Assembly (NCBI RefSeq): GCF_036699995.1
Contig: NZ_CP144906.1
Location: 1,984,001 to 2,048,000 of the forward strand
Length of the DNA: 64,000 nucleotides
Direction: 5' to 3'
DNA from: Clostridium beijerinckii
Lineage (GTDB): Bacteria > Bacillota > Clostridia > Clostridiales > Clostridiaceae
In this document: one piece after another, positions 55,648 to 64,000 of the stretch
Layout of the letters: each line of letters begins with the position of its first letter
Position numbering within the stretch: the first letter of the stretch is position 1
Program-made: the position numbers and the translations under genes
Notes under the pieces: generated by a model
Seen by the model: the letters and a program-made list of their open reading frames with translations, nothing else
Databases searched by the model: none
What the model was told of the DNA's origin: nothing

Positions 55648-57135
55648 ATGAAAGAAATTATAAAAATAAATGAAAAAGACAATGTTGTAGTAGCGCTTAG
55701 AGATTTGTCTAAAAGTGAAATTATAGAAGTTGAAAATAAAAAAATAGAAATAAAAGAAGACATAAAAAGAGGCCACAAAGTAGCTATATCAGACTTTAAA
55801 GTTGATGACAATGTAATAAAGTATGGATATCCAATAGGACATGCTATTAAAGATATATCATTAGGAGAATGGATTCACACGCATAATATTAAAACAAATT
55901 TGGATGGAATTATGGAATATAATTTTAATCAACAGCTAAAGCAAGTTTCTATAGAAAATAGAAATCTTACTTTTGATGGATATAAAAGAGCAAATGGTAA
56001 TGTTGGTATAAGAAATGAACTTTGGATAGTACCAACTGTTGGGTGCGTTAATGGAATTGGTGAAAGAATAATCGAAAAATTCAAAGAAGATGTAAAACCT
56101 GTTGGAATCGATGGAGTTGAAATTTTTAAACATAATTATGGATGCTCTCAATTGGGAGATGATCATGCAAATACAAGAACTATGCTTGGAAATTTAGTAA
56201 AGCATCCTAATGCTGGAGGCGTGTTAGTACTTGGACTTGGTTGTGAAAATAATACAATGGCTGAATTTATTGAGTCATTAGGAGAATATGATACAACTAG
56301 AATTAAATTTTTAGTATCACAGGAAGTTTCTAACGAGATAGAGGAGGGCGCCAAAATATTACGTGAGCTTTATGAAAATATGAAAGATGATAAGAGAGAA
56401 TCAGTATCTCTATCAAATTTAAAAGTTGGATTAAAGTGCGGTGGTTCAGATGGGTTCTCGGGAATAACCGCAAATCCTCTTGTGGGTAGTTTTTCGGATT
56501 TCTTAGTTGCACAAGGTGGAACAACAATACTTACTGAAGTTCCTGAGATGTTTGGTGCGGAAACAATTCTTATGAATAGAGCTAAAGATAATGAAACTTT
56601 TGATAAAACTGTACATTTAATAAATGATTTTAAAGAATATTTCATGGCGTATAACCAGCCTATATATGAAAATCCTTCTCCAGGAAATAAAGCTGGTGGA
56701 ATTACAACATTAGAGGATAAATCTTTAGGTTGTACACAAAAATCAGGAGATTCAACAGTTGTAGGTGTATTAAAATATGGTGAAACTTTAAAAACTAATG
56801 GATTAAATCTTTTAAGTGGACCAGGAAATGATTTGGTTGCAGCCTCAGCTTTAGCGGCAGCTGGTTGTCATATGGTTTTATTTACAACAGGTAGAGGAAC
56901 ACCATTCGGTACATTTGTGCCAACAATGAAGATATCAACAAATACTCCATTATATGATTTAAAGCCACATTGGATGGATTTTAATGCAGGAACTTTAGTT
57001 GAAGATAAAACTTTAAGTGAAGTAACAGAAGAATTTATAAAATATGTGATTGAAGTGGCTAATGGGAAATATGTAAATAATGAAATTAATAAATTTAAAG
57101 AGTTAGCTATTTTAAAACAAGGTGTTACTTTGTAA
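55648..57135 (+). CDS. uxaA: Altronate dehydratase (UxaA)
   Basis: Dehydrates altronate to 2-keto-3-deoxygluconate. 495 residues: an N-terminal SAF-like domain (about 1-95, with GHAIKDISLGEWIHTHN) and a C-terminal catalytic part with NYGCSQLGDDHANT, LGLGCENNTM, CGGSDGFSGITANP and GCTQKSGDS, including the Cys expected to bind iron. It is the last gene of the second unit and completes the route from hexuronate to KDG. Confidence 0.95.
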   Translation: MKEIIKINEKDNVVVALRDLSKSEIIEVENKKIEIKEDIKRGHKVAISDFKVDDNVIKYGYPIGHAIKDISLGEWIHTHNIKTNLDGIMEYNFNQQLKQVSIENRNLTFDGYKRANGNVGIRNELWIVPTVGCVNGIGERIIEKFKEDVKPVGIDGVEIFKHNYGCSQLGDDHANTRTMLGNLVKHPNAGGVLVLGLGCENNTMAEFIESLGEYDTTRIKFLVSQEVSNEIEEGAKILRELYENMKDDKRESVSLSNLKVGLKCGGSDGFSGITANPLVGSFSDFLVAQGGTTILTEVPEMFGAETILMNRAKDNETFDKTVHLINDFKEYFMAYNQPIYENPSPGNKAGGITTLEDKSLGCTQKSGDSTVVGVLKYGETLKTNGLNLLSGPGNDLVAASALAAAGCHMVLFTTGRGTPFGTFVPTMKISTNTPLYDLKPHWMDFNAGTLVEDKTLSEVTEEFIKYVIEVANGKYVNNEINKFKELAILKQGVTL

Positions 57136-57180
57136 AATTCAGCATGAGAAAGTATACTTGAGTAAAAAATATAACCAATT

Positions 57181-57221
57181 TAGCATATTAAATTAAAATT
57201 AATTTAATATGCTATTTTTAT
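57181..57221 (+). terminator. Terminator after uxaA
   Basis: TAGCATATTAAATT and AATTTAATATGCTA, 14 bp each, with a six-base loop, then TTTTTATT. Confidence 0.85.
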
Positions 57222-57640
57222 TATAAAAATTATAATTTGTACTTTACTGGATATAATGAATTTAATTGAGTATTTTAAGCATAAATCCTTCAAAGATAAA
57301 TCTATATTTAAAATTCTAGCAAGTTAAATAATTAATTAGGACTAGGATTCAGAAATCCAATTTCAACATATATAAATAAGATAGGATGATTATAGCTTAA
57401 TTTTTTAATAAATAATAATATAAAGAAAATCTTATCTTGAGCTTTAAGTGGGGGTATCATGATTCTGTTTGAAGGAAAGTGAATTATTCTGATTGAAAAT
57501 GAATACATTTTATGATATTATAATTACAAATTTTAAAAATGAAATATAGTATTGGGGGCAGTTGTGCTTAAATGTACATGATAAATATAGAATTAATATA
57601 AAATAGTTTATAGTATAAAATTTGAAGGGGTTTTGAAATC
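57222..57640. other. 419-bp gap before the PTS IIB gene
   Basis: AT-rich DNA with two G-rich patches (GTGGGGGT near 57450, TGGGGGCAG near 57554) but no open frame of note; the nature of these patches is unclear. The gene's own ribosome site AAGGGG is close to its ATG. Confidence 0.5.
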
Positions 57641-58132
57641 ATGGAAATTAGCTTTGTAAGAATTGATGACAGATTAATACATGGACAGATTGCAACTATA
57701 TGGTCAAAAGCAAGTGGATGTAACAGAATTATGGCGTGTAGTGATGAAGTTGCTAAAGATGATTTGAGAAAACAGTTGTTGCTTCAAGTAGCATTAAAAG
57801 GAATTAAAGCTTATGTAATACCAATAGAAACCGCTATCAAAGCTTATAAGGATCCTAAATATAAAAATTTTAAAACTTTATTTCTATTTACTAATCCAGC
57901 AGACGTACTTCGAATGATTGAAGGTGGAGTTGATATTAAATCTGTAAATGTTGGAGGAATGTGCTATAAGGATGGAAAAAAACAAATTACTGGTGCTATA
58001 TCTGTAAATAATCAAGATATAGAATGCTTCAAGAAACTTTATGAGAAAGGGATTGAATTAGAGATAAGGCAGGTAGCGAAAGATAATAAGGTTAATTTAA
58101 TTGACAGGTTAAAAGAATTGAAATTTCTATAG
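57641..58132 (+). CDS. Orphan mannose/fructose/sorbose-family PTS IIB component
   Basis: 163 residues. The phosphorylated His is H14 in FVRIDDRLIHGQIATIW, and NVGGMCYKDGKKQITGAISV follows, as in IIB domains of the mannose family. It passes phosphate from IIA to the sugar bound by IIC/IID. No IIA, IIC or IID gene lies beside it, and it has its own terminator, so it either works with remote partners or serves as a phosphorylation sensor. Confidence 0.9.
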   Translation: MEISFVRIDDRLIHGQIATIWSKASGCNRIMACSDEVAKDDLRKQLLLQVALKGIKAYVIPIETAIKAYKDPKYKNFKTLFLFTNPADVLRMIEGGVDIKSVNVGGMCYKDGKKQITGAISVNNQDIECFKKLYEKGIELEIRQVAKDNKVNLIDRLKELKFL

Positions 58133-58145
58133 AAAATAACAGTGG

Positions 58146-58190
58146 AATGCTATATGACCTTTAATAGACAGAGGGGTGTAGCATTTTTTT
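58146..58190 (+). terminator. Terminator after the PTS IIB gene
   Basis: AATGCTATAT and GTGTAGCATT pair with two G-U, then a T run. Confidence 0.78.
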
Positions 58191-58384
58191 ATTAAAGGTT
58201 AAAATTATTAGACAAGTATAATAAAAAACAAAGCAAAAGCTCAAATGTAATACAATTATATGGTAATTAATTTGCCTGATTTCGGTATTAATACTATAAT
58301 TTTTTACAAAGAAGTTATATTTCTATTGAATATGACTAAGAATTAAAAAACTAAATGTAAAAATGTTTTAGAGAGGAGAAATCT

Positions 58385-59242
58385 ATGATAAAGCCTATAA
58401 AAAGAGCAGCTGTTTTACATGATTTATGCGGAATAGGAAAAGCGGCTTTAACCAATGTAATTCCTATTCTATCAACTTTGGGGGTGGAGGTTTGTCCGAT
58501 ACCTACTATGATATTAACAAGTCATACTGGAGGTTTTAGACCAAACATAGAAAGATTGGATGGATATATAAGTAAGGCGGTTCAACACTATATTGAATTG
58601 AACATAAATTTTGAAAGTATATTTGTTGGATACTTAGGAAGTACTAATAATATTGAAGAAACTTTACTTTTATTAGAACCTGTAAACAAGAACAAATCAT
58701 TAGTAGTACTCGATCCTATTTTTGCTGATAACGGTTCATATTATAGTAATTTTAATAAGGAATATTCAGATAGCTTAAAAAGGATAATAAGATACTCGCA
58801 TATCATTACACCTAACTTTACGGAAGCATGTATTCTATGCGATGAAAAGATTGTAGAGGAAGTGAGTGAAGAGAAGCTATTAGTGCTTTCTAGAAAATTA
58901 CACAGTTTTGGGTGTGAAAATGTAATAATGACAAGTGTACCTATCGCAAATAAAAAGAAGATTGGAATAACTGTATATAATGGAGAAAATGATTCTTTGA
59001 AATTAATAACTAGAGATAGGATAGAAAGATCGTATCCGGGAACTGGAGATGTTTTTACATCTGTTTTGATTGGATTAATTATGGATGACAATTCATTAGA
59101 AAAGAGCGTTGAGGAATCATGCAAATTTGTTGAAGATTGCATTAAGGAAAGTAGTTCTTATGATTATCCAGTAAGAGAAGGATTACTTTTAGAACCAATA
59201 TTGTATAAGTTAAATAATTTGAAACGGTCAATAGAAGAATAA
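58385..59242 (+). CDS. Pyridoxal/pyridoxamine kinase (PdxY-like, ribokinase fold)
   Basis: 285 residues. HDLCGIGKAALTNVIPIL at the start, PTMILTSHTGGF, VLDPIFADNG, and the anion-hole motif YPGTGDVFTSVLIG near 220 (catalytic Asp) match pyridoxamine kinases; GTGD in place of GAGD is typical. It phosphorylates B6 vitamers with ATP. GAGAGGAG precedes the ATG. The 190 bp before and after hold no link to its neighbours. Confidence 0.87.
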   Translation: MIKPIKRAAVLHDLCGIGKAALTNVIPILSTLGVEVCPIPTMILTSHTGGFRPNIERLDGYISKAVQHYIELNINFESIFVGYLGSTNNIEETLLLLEPVNKNKSLVVLDPIFADNGSYYSNFNKEYSDSLKRIIRYSHIITPNFTEACILCDEKIVEEVSEEKLLVLSRKLHSFGCENVIMTSVPIANKKKIGITVYNGENDSLKLITRDRIERSYPGTGDVFTSVLIGLIMDDNSLEKSVEESCKFVEDCIKESSSYDYPVREGLLLEPILYKLNNLKRSIEE

Positions 59243-59268
59243 AATATTTAAATTCGAATAAAAACAAT

Positions 59269-59349
59269 CAATAAAAATCAATATAAGTGAAAATAAATGA
59301 TTTTTTTTGAAATAAAATGGTTGATTTTTATTGAAATATAAGTTATGAT
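59269..59349 (+). promoter_or_regulatory. Promoter of fruR-fruK-fruA with flanking inverted repeats
   Basis: CAATAAAAATCAA (59269-59281) and TTGATTTTTATTG (59321-59333) are exact inverted copies, 39 bp apart. The right copy overlaps the -35 TTGATT (59321-59326), and TATGAT (59344-59349) follows with a 17-bp spacer. The arms are candidate FruR operators. Confidence 0.65.
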
Positions 59350-59370
59350 TATATCAGAGGAGTGATGATA

Positions 59371-60123
59371 ATGTTTACAGAAGAAAGGTTTAATATCATT
59401 CTTCAGGAGTTGAAGGTAAAAGGAATAGTATCTGTTACTGATTTAGTACAATTACTGGATGCTTCGGAATCTACAGTTAGAAGAGATCTAAATACACTTG
59501 ATAGTGAGGGACTTTTAAAGAAAATTCATGGAGGTGCAATTGCAATAGGTGAGAGTACATCCAAGCACGACTATAAAGTTAATGTTAGACAATCTTTGAA
59601 TGTAGATGAAAAATCTGAAATAGCAAAGCATGCTGCTGCATTAATTGAAGATGGGGATATACTCTACTTGGATGCTGGAACAACAACTGAGATCTTAATA
59701 GATTTTATTGAAGCCAACGAAATAATAGTTGTAACTAATGGAATAGTTCATGCAAAAAAGCTTTTGGAAAGAGGTTTTAAGACTTTTATTGTTGGGGGCG
59801 AAGTTAAAGCTATAACTGAAGCAATAGTAGGAAGCACCGTTGTAGAAGATTTAAAAAAATATAACTTCTCAAAAGGCTTCTTTGGAGTAAATGGCGTAAG
59901 CAACGAGAGCGGTTATACAACTCCAGATATGAATGAAGCAATGGTTAAAGCTCAAGCAATGAAAATGTGCAGAGAATCATATGTATTAGCAGATCAATCT
60001 AAATTAGAAAAAGTTAGTTTTATAACTTTCGGAGCAATAGCAGATTCAACATTAATAACAACAAAAATTGATAATAATATTAGTTATGATACTAATGTAA
60101 TAGAGGTGGTAAAAAATGATTAA
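59371..60123 (+). CDS. fruR: DeoR-family regulator of fructose use (FruR)
   Basis: 250 residues from the ATG at 59371 (AGAGGAG eight bases upstream; an earlier GTG at 59362 lies inside that site). An N-terminal DeoR helix-turn-helix (about 4-60, VTDLVQLLDASESTVRRDLNTLDSEG) and a sugar-phosphate sensing domain with LDAGTTTEI. It overlaps fruK by 8 bp and probably senses fructose-1-phosphate. Confidence 0.93.
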   Translation: MFTEERFNIILQELKVKGIVSVTDLVQLLDASESTVRRDLNTLDSEGLLKKIHGGAIAIGESTSKHDYKVNVRQSLNVDEKSEIAKHAAALIEDGDILYLDAGTTTEILIDFIEANEIIVVTNGIVHAKKLLERGFKTFIVGGEVKAITEAIVGSTVVEDLKKYNFSKGFFGVNGVSNESGYTTPDMNEAMVKAQAMKMCRESYVLADQSKLEKVSFITFGAIADSTLITTKIDNNISYDTNVIEVVKND

Positions 60124-61018
60124 TACAATAACTCTTAATCCTTCTTTAGATTATATTGTTAAAGTTGATTCATTTAAAGTTGATTCATTAAATAGAACTG
60201 AAGAAGAAAATATTTATGCGGGTGGTAAAGGAATTAACGTATCCATAGTTCTTAAAAATCTAGGGGTAGCGAATACAGCTCTTGGATATGTTGCTGGATT
60301 TACTGGAGATGAAATTCTAAGACAAATACAAAGCCATGGCGTAAACTGTGATTTTATAAAATTAAAAAGTGGATTTTCTAGAATAAACGTGAAACTTAAA
60401 AGTGATGGAGAAACAGAAATTAATGGATCTGGACCTGCAATAACTGATGAAGAGTTAAATCTCTTACATGAAAAACTTTCGCATCTAACAAAAGGTGATT
60501 ATTTAATATTATCAGGAAGTATACCAAATAGTGTGCCAGATAATATATATGAAAGCATTATGAACAGCTTATTGGATAAGGGTGTAGAGTTCATAGTTGA
60601 TGCAACAAAAGATTTGCTGTTAAAGGTATTAAAATATAAACCGTTTTTGATAAAACCAAATCATCATGAACTTGCAGAAATGTTTAATGTAGAGTTAAAA
60701 GATGATGAAGACATAATTAAATATGGTAGAAAACTTCAAGAAATGGGAGCAAAAAATGTTCTTATTTCAATGGCAGGGGATGGAGCAATTCTACTACCTG
60801 AAAATGGAGAACCTATAAAAAGAGCTGTTCCAAAAGGAATACTTAAAAATTCAGTTGGGGCTGGAGATTCAATGGTGGCTGGTTTCTTATGCGGATATTT
60901 GAAAAATAAAAATATAGATGAAGCGTTCAAGATGGGAATTGCTACAGGAAGTGCAAGTGCTTTCTCAGAAGAATTGGCAACAAAAGAACAAGTATATGAA
61001 TTATTAAAGCAAATTTAA
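60116..61018 (+). CDS. fruK: 1-phosphofructokinase (FruK)
   Basis: 300 residues. PfkB-family marks: ITLNPSLDYIVKV at the start, GGKGINVSIVLKNLG, and SVGAGDSMVAGFLCG with the catalytic Asp (about 248). It makes fructose-1,6-bisphosphate from fructose-1-phosphate, the product of FruA, which is encoded next. GAGGTGG precedes the ATG inside fruR. Confidence 0.94.
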   Translation: MINTITLNPSLDYIVKVDSFKVDSLNRTEEENIYAGGKGINVSIVLKNLGVANTALGYVAGFTGDEILRQIQSHGVNCDFIKLKSGFSRINVKLKSDGETEINGSGPAITDEELNLLHEKLSHLTKGDYLILSGSIPNSVPDNIYESIMNSLLDKGVEFIVDATKDLLLKVLKYKPFLIKPNHHELAEMFNVELKDDEDIIKYGRKLQEMGAKNVLISMAGDGAILLPENGEPIKRAVPKGILKNSVGAGDSMVAGFLCGYLKNKNIDEAFKMGIATGSASAFSEELATKEQVYELLKQI

Positions 61019-61142
61019 TAGTGAATTTACTATAGTGTGAGTTGAATCTTATTATATTTTAAAGTTTTAACAAGGGTAATTTAACAAGTATTATGATTTT
61101 TACAAAAGCATAAAAATATATTTAAATTTTAGGAGGCTAACA

Positions 61143-63065
61143 ATGAGGATTGTAGATTTATTACACAAACAAGGCATAAACTTAAATTTTAATCCAAATA
61201 CAAAAGAACAATGCATAAATGAATTAGTTGATTTAATGGACAAAACTGGGAATTTAAATAATAAAGAAGAATATAAAAAAGCAATATTAGCTAGGGAAGA
61301 ATTAAGTACAACCGGGATAGGGGACGGAATAGCAATTCCACATGGAAAAACAAGTGCAGTAAAGAAAGCATCTCTTGCAGCTGCAATTTGTAAAAAGGGT
61401 GTCGATTATGATTCGTTAGATGGTCAACCAGCACATCTTTTCTTCATGATTGCTGTACCAGATAATAATGATAATTTACACTTAGAAGTATTAGCAAGAT
61501 TATCTACTATATTAATGGATGAATCATTTAGAACAAGCTTAGTAAACTGTTCTGATAAAGAAGAGTTTTTAAGGTTAATAGATAAGAAGGAAATGGAAAA
61601 GTTTCCTGAAGAGGTAAAGGGGGAAATAGAGATGAATAAAAGTGGTTATAGAGTATTAGCAGTAACTGCATGTCCAACAGGGATTGCGCATACTTACATG
61701 GCGGCTGAAAGTCTTGAAAGTAAGGGGAAAGATATGGGAGTCTCAATAAAAGTTGAGACAAATGGTTCTGGCGGCGCTAAAAACGTTTTAACAAAAGAAG
61801 AAATAGCAAATGCAGAATGTATAATTATAGCGGCTGATAAAAATGTAGAAATGGCTAGATTTGATGGTAAGAGAGTAATTAAAACCAAAGTTGCAGATGG
61901 AATACACAAGTCAACTCAATTAATTGAGGAAGCTATAAGTGGAAATGCTCCAATATATCATCATGCTGGAGGCGCTGATAGCAGTGAAGATGTTTCAAAC
62001 GAATCAGTTGGACGTCAAATTTATAAGCATCTTATGAATGGTGTATCACATATGTTACCGTTTGTAATAGGTGGTGGTATATTAATAGCTTTAGCATTCT
62101 TATTTGATACATTTAATCCTGCTAATCCGAGTGGTTTTGGTACAGGTACACCATTAGCTGCAGTTTTGAAGAATATTGGTGGTACTGCATTTGGATTTAT
62201 GTTACCGGTTCTTGCTGGATTTATTGCAATGAGTATTGGAGATAGACCAGCTCTTTCAGTAGGTTTTGTTGGTGGTGCTTTAGCTAGTGCCGGTGTTACT
62301 TTTGCAAGCGCATTTGATCCAAAGGTTCCAGCAGTTTCTGGTGGTTTCTTAGGTGCATTACTTGCAGGTTTCATTGCTGGATATTTAGTTGTTGGTCTTA
62401 AGAAGTTATTTGCAGGTTTACCAAACAGTTTAGAAGGTATAAAGCCAGTATTTTTATATCCGTTACTAGGAACATTTTTAATCGGTGTTATAATGTTATT
62501 CATAAACCCAATTATGGGATCGATAAATACAGGTATCACTGGTGCACTTAATTCAATGGGTGGTACAAGTAAGATTCTTTTAGGTATTGTTTTAGGTGGT
62601 ATGATGTCAGTTGATATGGGTGGTCCAGTTAACAAAGCAGCTTATCTTTTTGGTACAGCATCACTTGCTAGTGGAAACTTTGATATAATGGCAGCTGTTA
62701 TGGCTGGTGGTATGGTTCCACCACTTGCAATTGCAATATGTACTACAGTATTTAGAAATAAATTTACTGAAAAAGACAGGCAAGCAGGTCTTGTAAACTA
62801 TATAATGGGATTATCATTTATCTCAGAAGGTGCGATTCCTTTTGCGGCAGCAGATCCAATAAGAGTACTACCATCTTGTATAATCGGTTCAGCAGTTGCT
62901 GGAGCTCTTTCAATGGCATTTGGATGTGCATTAAGAGCACCTCACGGTGGAATATTTGTTATTGCAATCGTAACTAACCCGCTTCAATACTTAGGAGCAA
63001 TAGTCATTGGGGCAATAGTTGGTGCAATAATATTAGGAATAATAAAGAAACCAGTACAAAAATAA
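61143..63065 (+). CDS. fruA: Fructose PTS enzyme IIABC (FruA)
   Basis: 640 residues. IIA domain (about 1-150) with phospho-His H67 in AIPHGKTSAV, IIB domain (about 165-265) with phospho-Cys C177 in AVTACPTGIAHTYMA, and IIC domain (about 295-635) of about eight to nine membrane helices with GGPVNKAAYLFG and GAIPFAAADPIRVLPS. It imports and phosphorylates fructose to fructose-1-phosphate. AGGAGG precedes the ATG. Confidence 0.96.
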   Translation: MRIVDLLHKQGINLNFNPNTKEQCINELVDLMDKTGNLNNKEEYKKAILAREELSTTGIGDGIAIPHGKTSAVKKASLAAAICKKGVDYDSLDGQPAHLFFMIAVPDNNDNLHLEVLARLSTILMDESFRTSLVNCSDKEEFLRLIDKKEMEKFPEEVKGEIEMNKSGYRVLAVTACPTGIAHTYMAAESLESKGKDMGVSIKVETNGSGGAKNVLTKEEIANAECIIIAADKNVEMARFDGKRVIKTKVADGIHKSTQLIEEAISGNAPIYHHAGGADSSEDVSNESVGRQIYKHLMNGVSHMLPFVIGGGILIALAFLFDTFNPANPSGFGTGTPLAAVLKNIGGTAFGFMLPVLAGFIAMSIGDRPALSVGFVGGALASAGVTFASAFDPKVPAVSGGFLGALLAGFIAGYLVVGLKKLFAGLPNSLEGIKPVFLYPLLGTFLIGVIMLFINPIMGSINTGITGALNSMGGTSKILLGIVLGGMMSVDMGGPVNKAAYLFGTASLASGNFDIMAAVMAGGMVPPLAIAICTTVFRNKFTEKDRQAGLVNYIMGLSFISEGAIPFAAADPIRVLPSCIIGSAVAGALSMAFGCALRAPHGGIFVIAIVTNPLQYLGAIVIGAIVGAIILGIIKKPVQK

Positions 63066-63108
63066 GATTTATGGGAAAATAAGAGGGTAAGTTAATATAA
63101 GGGTATAG

Positions 63109-63147
63109 GAAGCAGTGGAAGTTAAGAACATCCACTGCTTCTTTTAT
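63109..63147 (+). terminator. Terminator of the fructose operon
   Basis: GAAGCAGTGGA (63109-63119) and TCCACTGCTTC (63131-63141), then TTTTATT. The rest of the gap to 63409 is AT-rich, with no other gene. Confidence 0.85.
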
Positions 63148-63409
63148 TGACTGCTAAATAAAATGAAAGGAAAAATATTTCTATAAAAAAGGATAAAATA
63201 TAAGATTTTCTTATATATCTTTTTTATGGATTTGTATCATATGTTACGTAAAAATATAAAATAATATGGTATTATAAATTTACAAATAAAACATAATATA
63301 AATAAGTATTCGAAGTAAATAAATATGGATTTTTAAATTGTTTTAAGTTTAAAAATAACAAAGGTTTTATTTTCTAGTTAAATACTTTTGCTATAGGAGG
63401 AGAAAAAAT

Positions 63410-64000
63410 ATGAGTTTATTTTTAGGAAAGATACACTATTGGTTATTTAATAAGATTTTATGGTTTGAAAAATTAGAAGGTGAGATAATAAATCTTGCAA
63501 AAGAGGAAGGCTTAAATGTAGATGAGTTGCGTAAAGAAATCAATGAAAAGTATGGTGAACCAACTCCGAATCTTCCACTAGAAGAGATGATAGATACAAG
63601 TAACATCCATGGATGGTTACAAGGAAAAATTCATTCAGCAGAAGGAAGAATGGCTGCGTGGACAACAAAACTTATAATTAATAATAAAGGTGTTACTACA
63701 AAATTAGAAGAGATTTATTCTAGCCAAGGAATTAAAGCTGCAAGTGAAGTTAAAGAAAAGGGAATGGAGCTTACAAATGCAGGTGAAATTTTTGACAGTA
63801 TCAATGATTATATTTTAGATGGAATGCCATGTGATAGAGTCAATGAAGTAATTAAAGCAGAAGAAGATATCGTTGAATGGAAGAGAAGAGTATGCGTTCA
63901 TAGTGATATTTGGAATAAAGAAGAAGGTGACGTTGATTATTTCTACAAGCTAAGAAGTTTATGGGTTAAAGAATTTGTAAATGCAGTTAATTCAGATTTT
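63410..64000 (+). CDS. Unrecognised protein, runs off the window end
   Basis: 197 codons, no stop before the window edge, with ATAGGAGG upstream of the ATG. Trp-rich and helical: MSLFLGKIHYWLFNKILWFE, HGWLQGKIHSAEGRMAAW, then a long helical part with acidic residues. No signal or clear membrane helix. I do not recognise the family. Its right end is outside the window. Confidence 0.75.
   Translation, partial: MSLFLGKIHYWLFNKILWFEKLEGEIINLAKEEGLNVDELRKEINEKYGEPTPNLPLEEMIDTSNIHGWLQGKIHSAEGRMAAWTTKLIINNKGVTTKLEEIYSSQGIKAASEVKEKGMELTNAGEIFDSINDYILDGMPCDRVNEVIKAEEDIVEWKRRVCVHSDIWNKEEGDVDYFYKLRSLWVKEFVNAVNSDF

Noticed and set aside
62021..62635. A 204-codon minus-strand open frame opposite fruA
   Set aside because: It mirrors the Gly/Ala-rich IIC domain; no ribosome site or domain.

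Overview
The window looks like a chromosomal segment of a low-GC, spore-forming Firmicute, most probably Clostridium sensu stricto of the C. beijerinckii type. This is inferred from very AT-rich intergenic DNA, GGAGG-type ribosome sites, an alpha/beta-type spore protein, a SigI/RsgI pair, a TolC-like protein in an apparently Gram-positive genome, and the acetylase (DapH) route to diaminopimelate. No rRNA, tRNA, CRISPR array or prophage was recognised. The one clear mobile element is an insertion sequence at 3178-4981.

Left part (1-12.4 kb): the end of an SSB-like gene, then diaminopimelate synthesis split in two. One piece is a divergent pair, dapH and a PatA-like aminotransferase. The other is an asd-dapA-dapB operon on the minus strand. 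Between them lie ppnP, a complete IS6-like element with an 8-bp target duplication, and a one-domain MGMT-like gene whose start codon is 15 bp from the element's duplication. Then come a spore SASP gene, a methyltransferase, hslO, a YdcF-type membrane protein and an RluF-like pseudouridine synthase carrying an extra charged segment.

Centre (12.6-46.5 kb): an orphan small protein is translationally coupled to a histidine kinase/response regulator pair. It is followed by a four-gene tripartite efflux operon (TolC-like, MacA-like, MacB-type ATPase and permease), preceded by phased direct repeats that look like the regulator's binding site. Next are membrane proteins, hisC, an M42 peptidase, a HAD phosphatase, a secreted LRR/choline-binding-repeat/NlpC-like protein, and a metal-type cluster (two CobW GTPases, a COG0701 permease and a TIGR03943 subunit). 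A lipoprotein, two DEAD-box helicases, map with a SEC-C zinc motif, a long RecQ, a J-like/TPR protein, a candidate small RNA, sigI-rsgI, a homocysteine methyltransferase/MTHFR fusion and a GltD-like oxidoreductase follow.

Right part (46.6-64 kb): a hexuronate catabolic locus. A LacI-family regulator precedes uxaC-uxaB1-HIT-transporter. A second transcription unit has the remnant of a KDG kinase, a second uxaB and uxaA. Both units are headed by near-identical promoter regions, each with three palindromic operators of the TGTTcACGTgAACA type. Together the products convert glucuronate/galacturonate to 2-keto-3-deoxygluconate, but the local kinase for the next step is broken. The window closes with an orphan mannose-family PTS IIB, a pyridoxamine-kinase-like gene, a fructose fruR-fruK-fruA operon and the start of an unrecognised gene running off the edge.

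The most useful observations are the duplicated three-operator control region, the two uxaB copies with a 180-residue identical core beside a decayed kdgK, the intact IS with target duplication upstream of the MGMT-like gene, the matched low-complexity inserts in the efflux adaptor and permease, the phased repeats upstream of the efflux operon, and a compact promoter-to-terminator small RNA candidate near 40.3 kb. I found no clearly new defence or mobile system.
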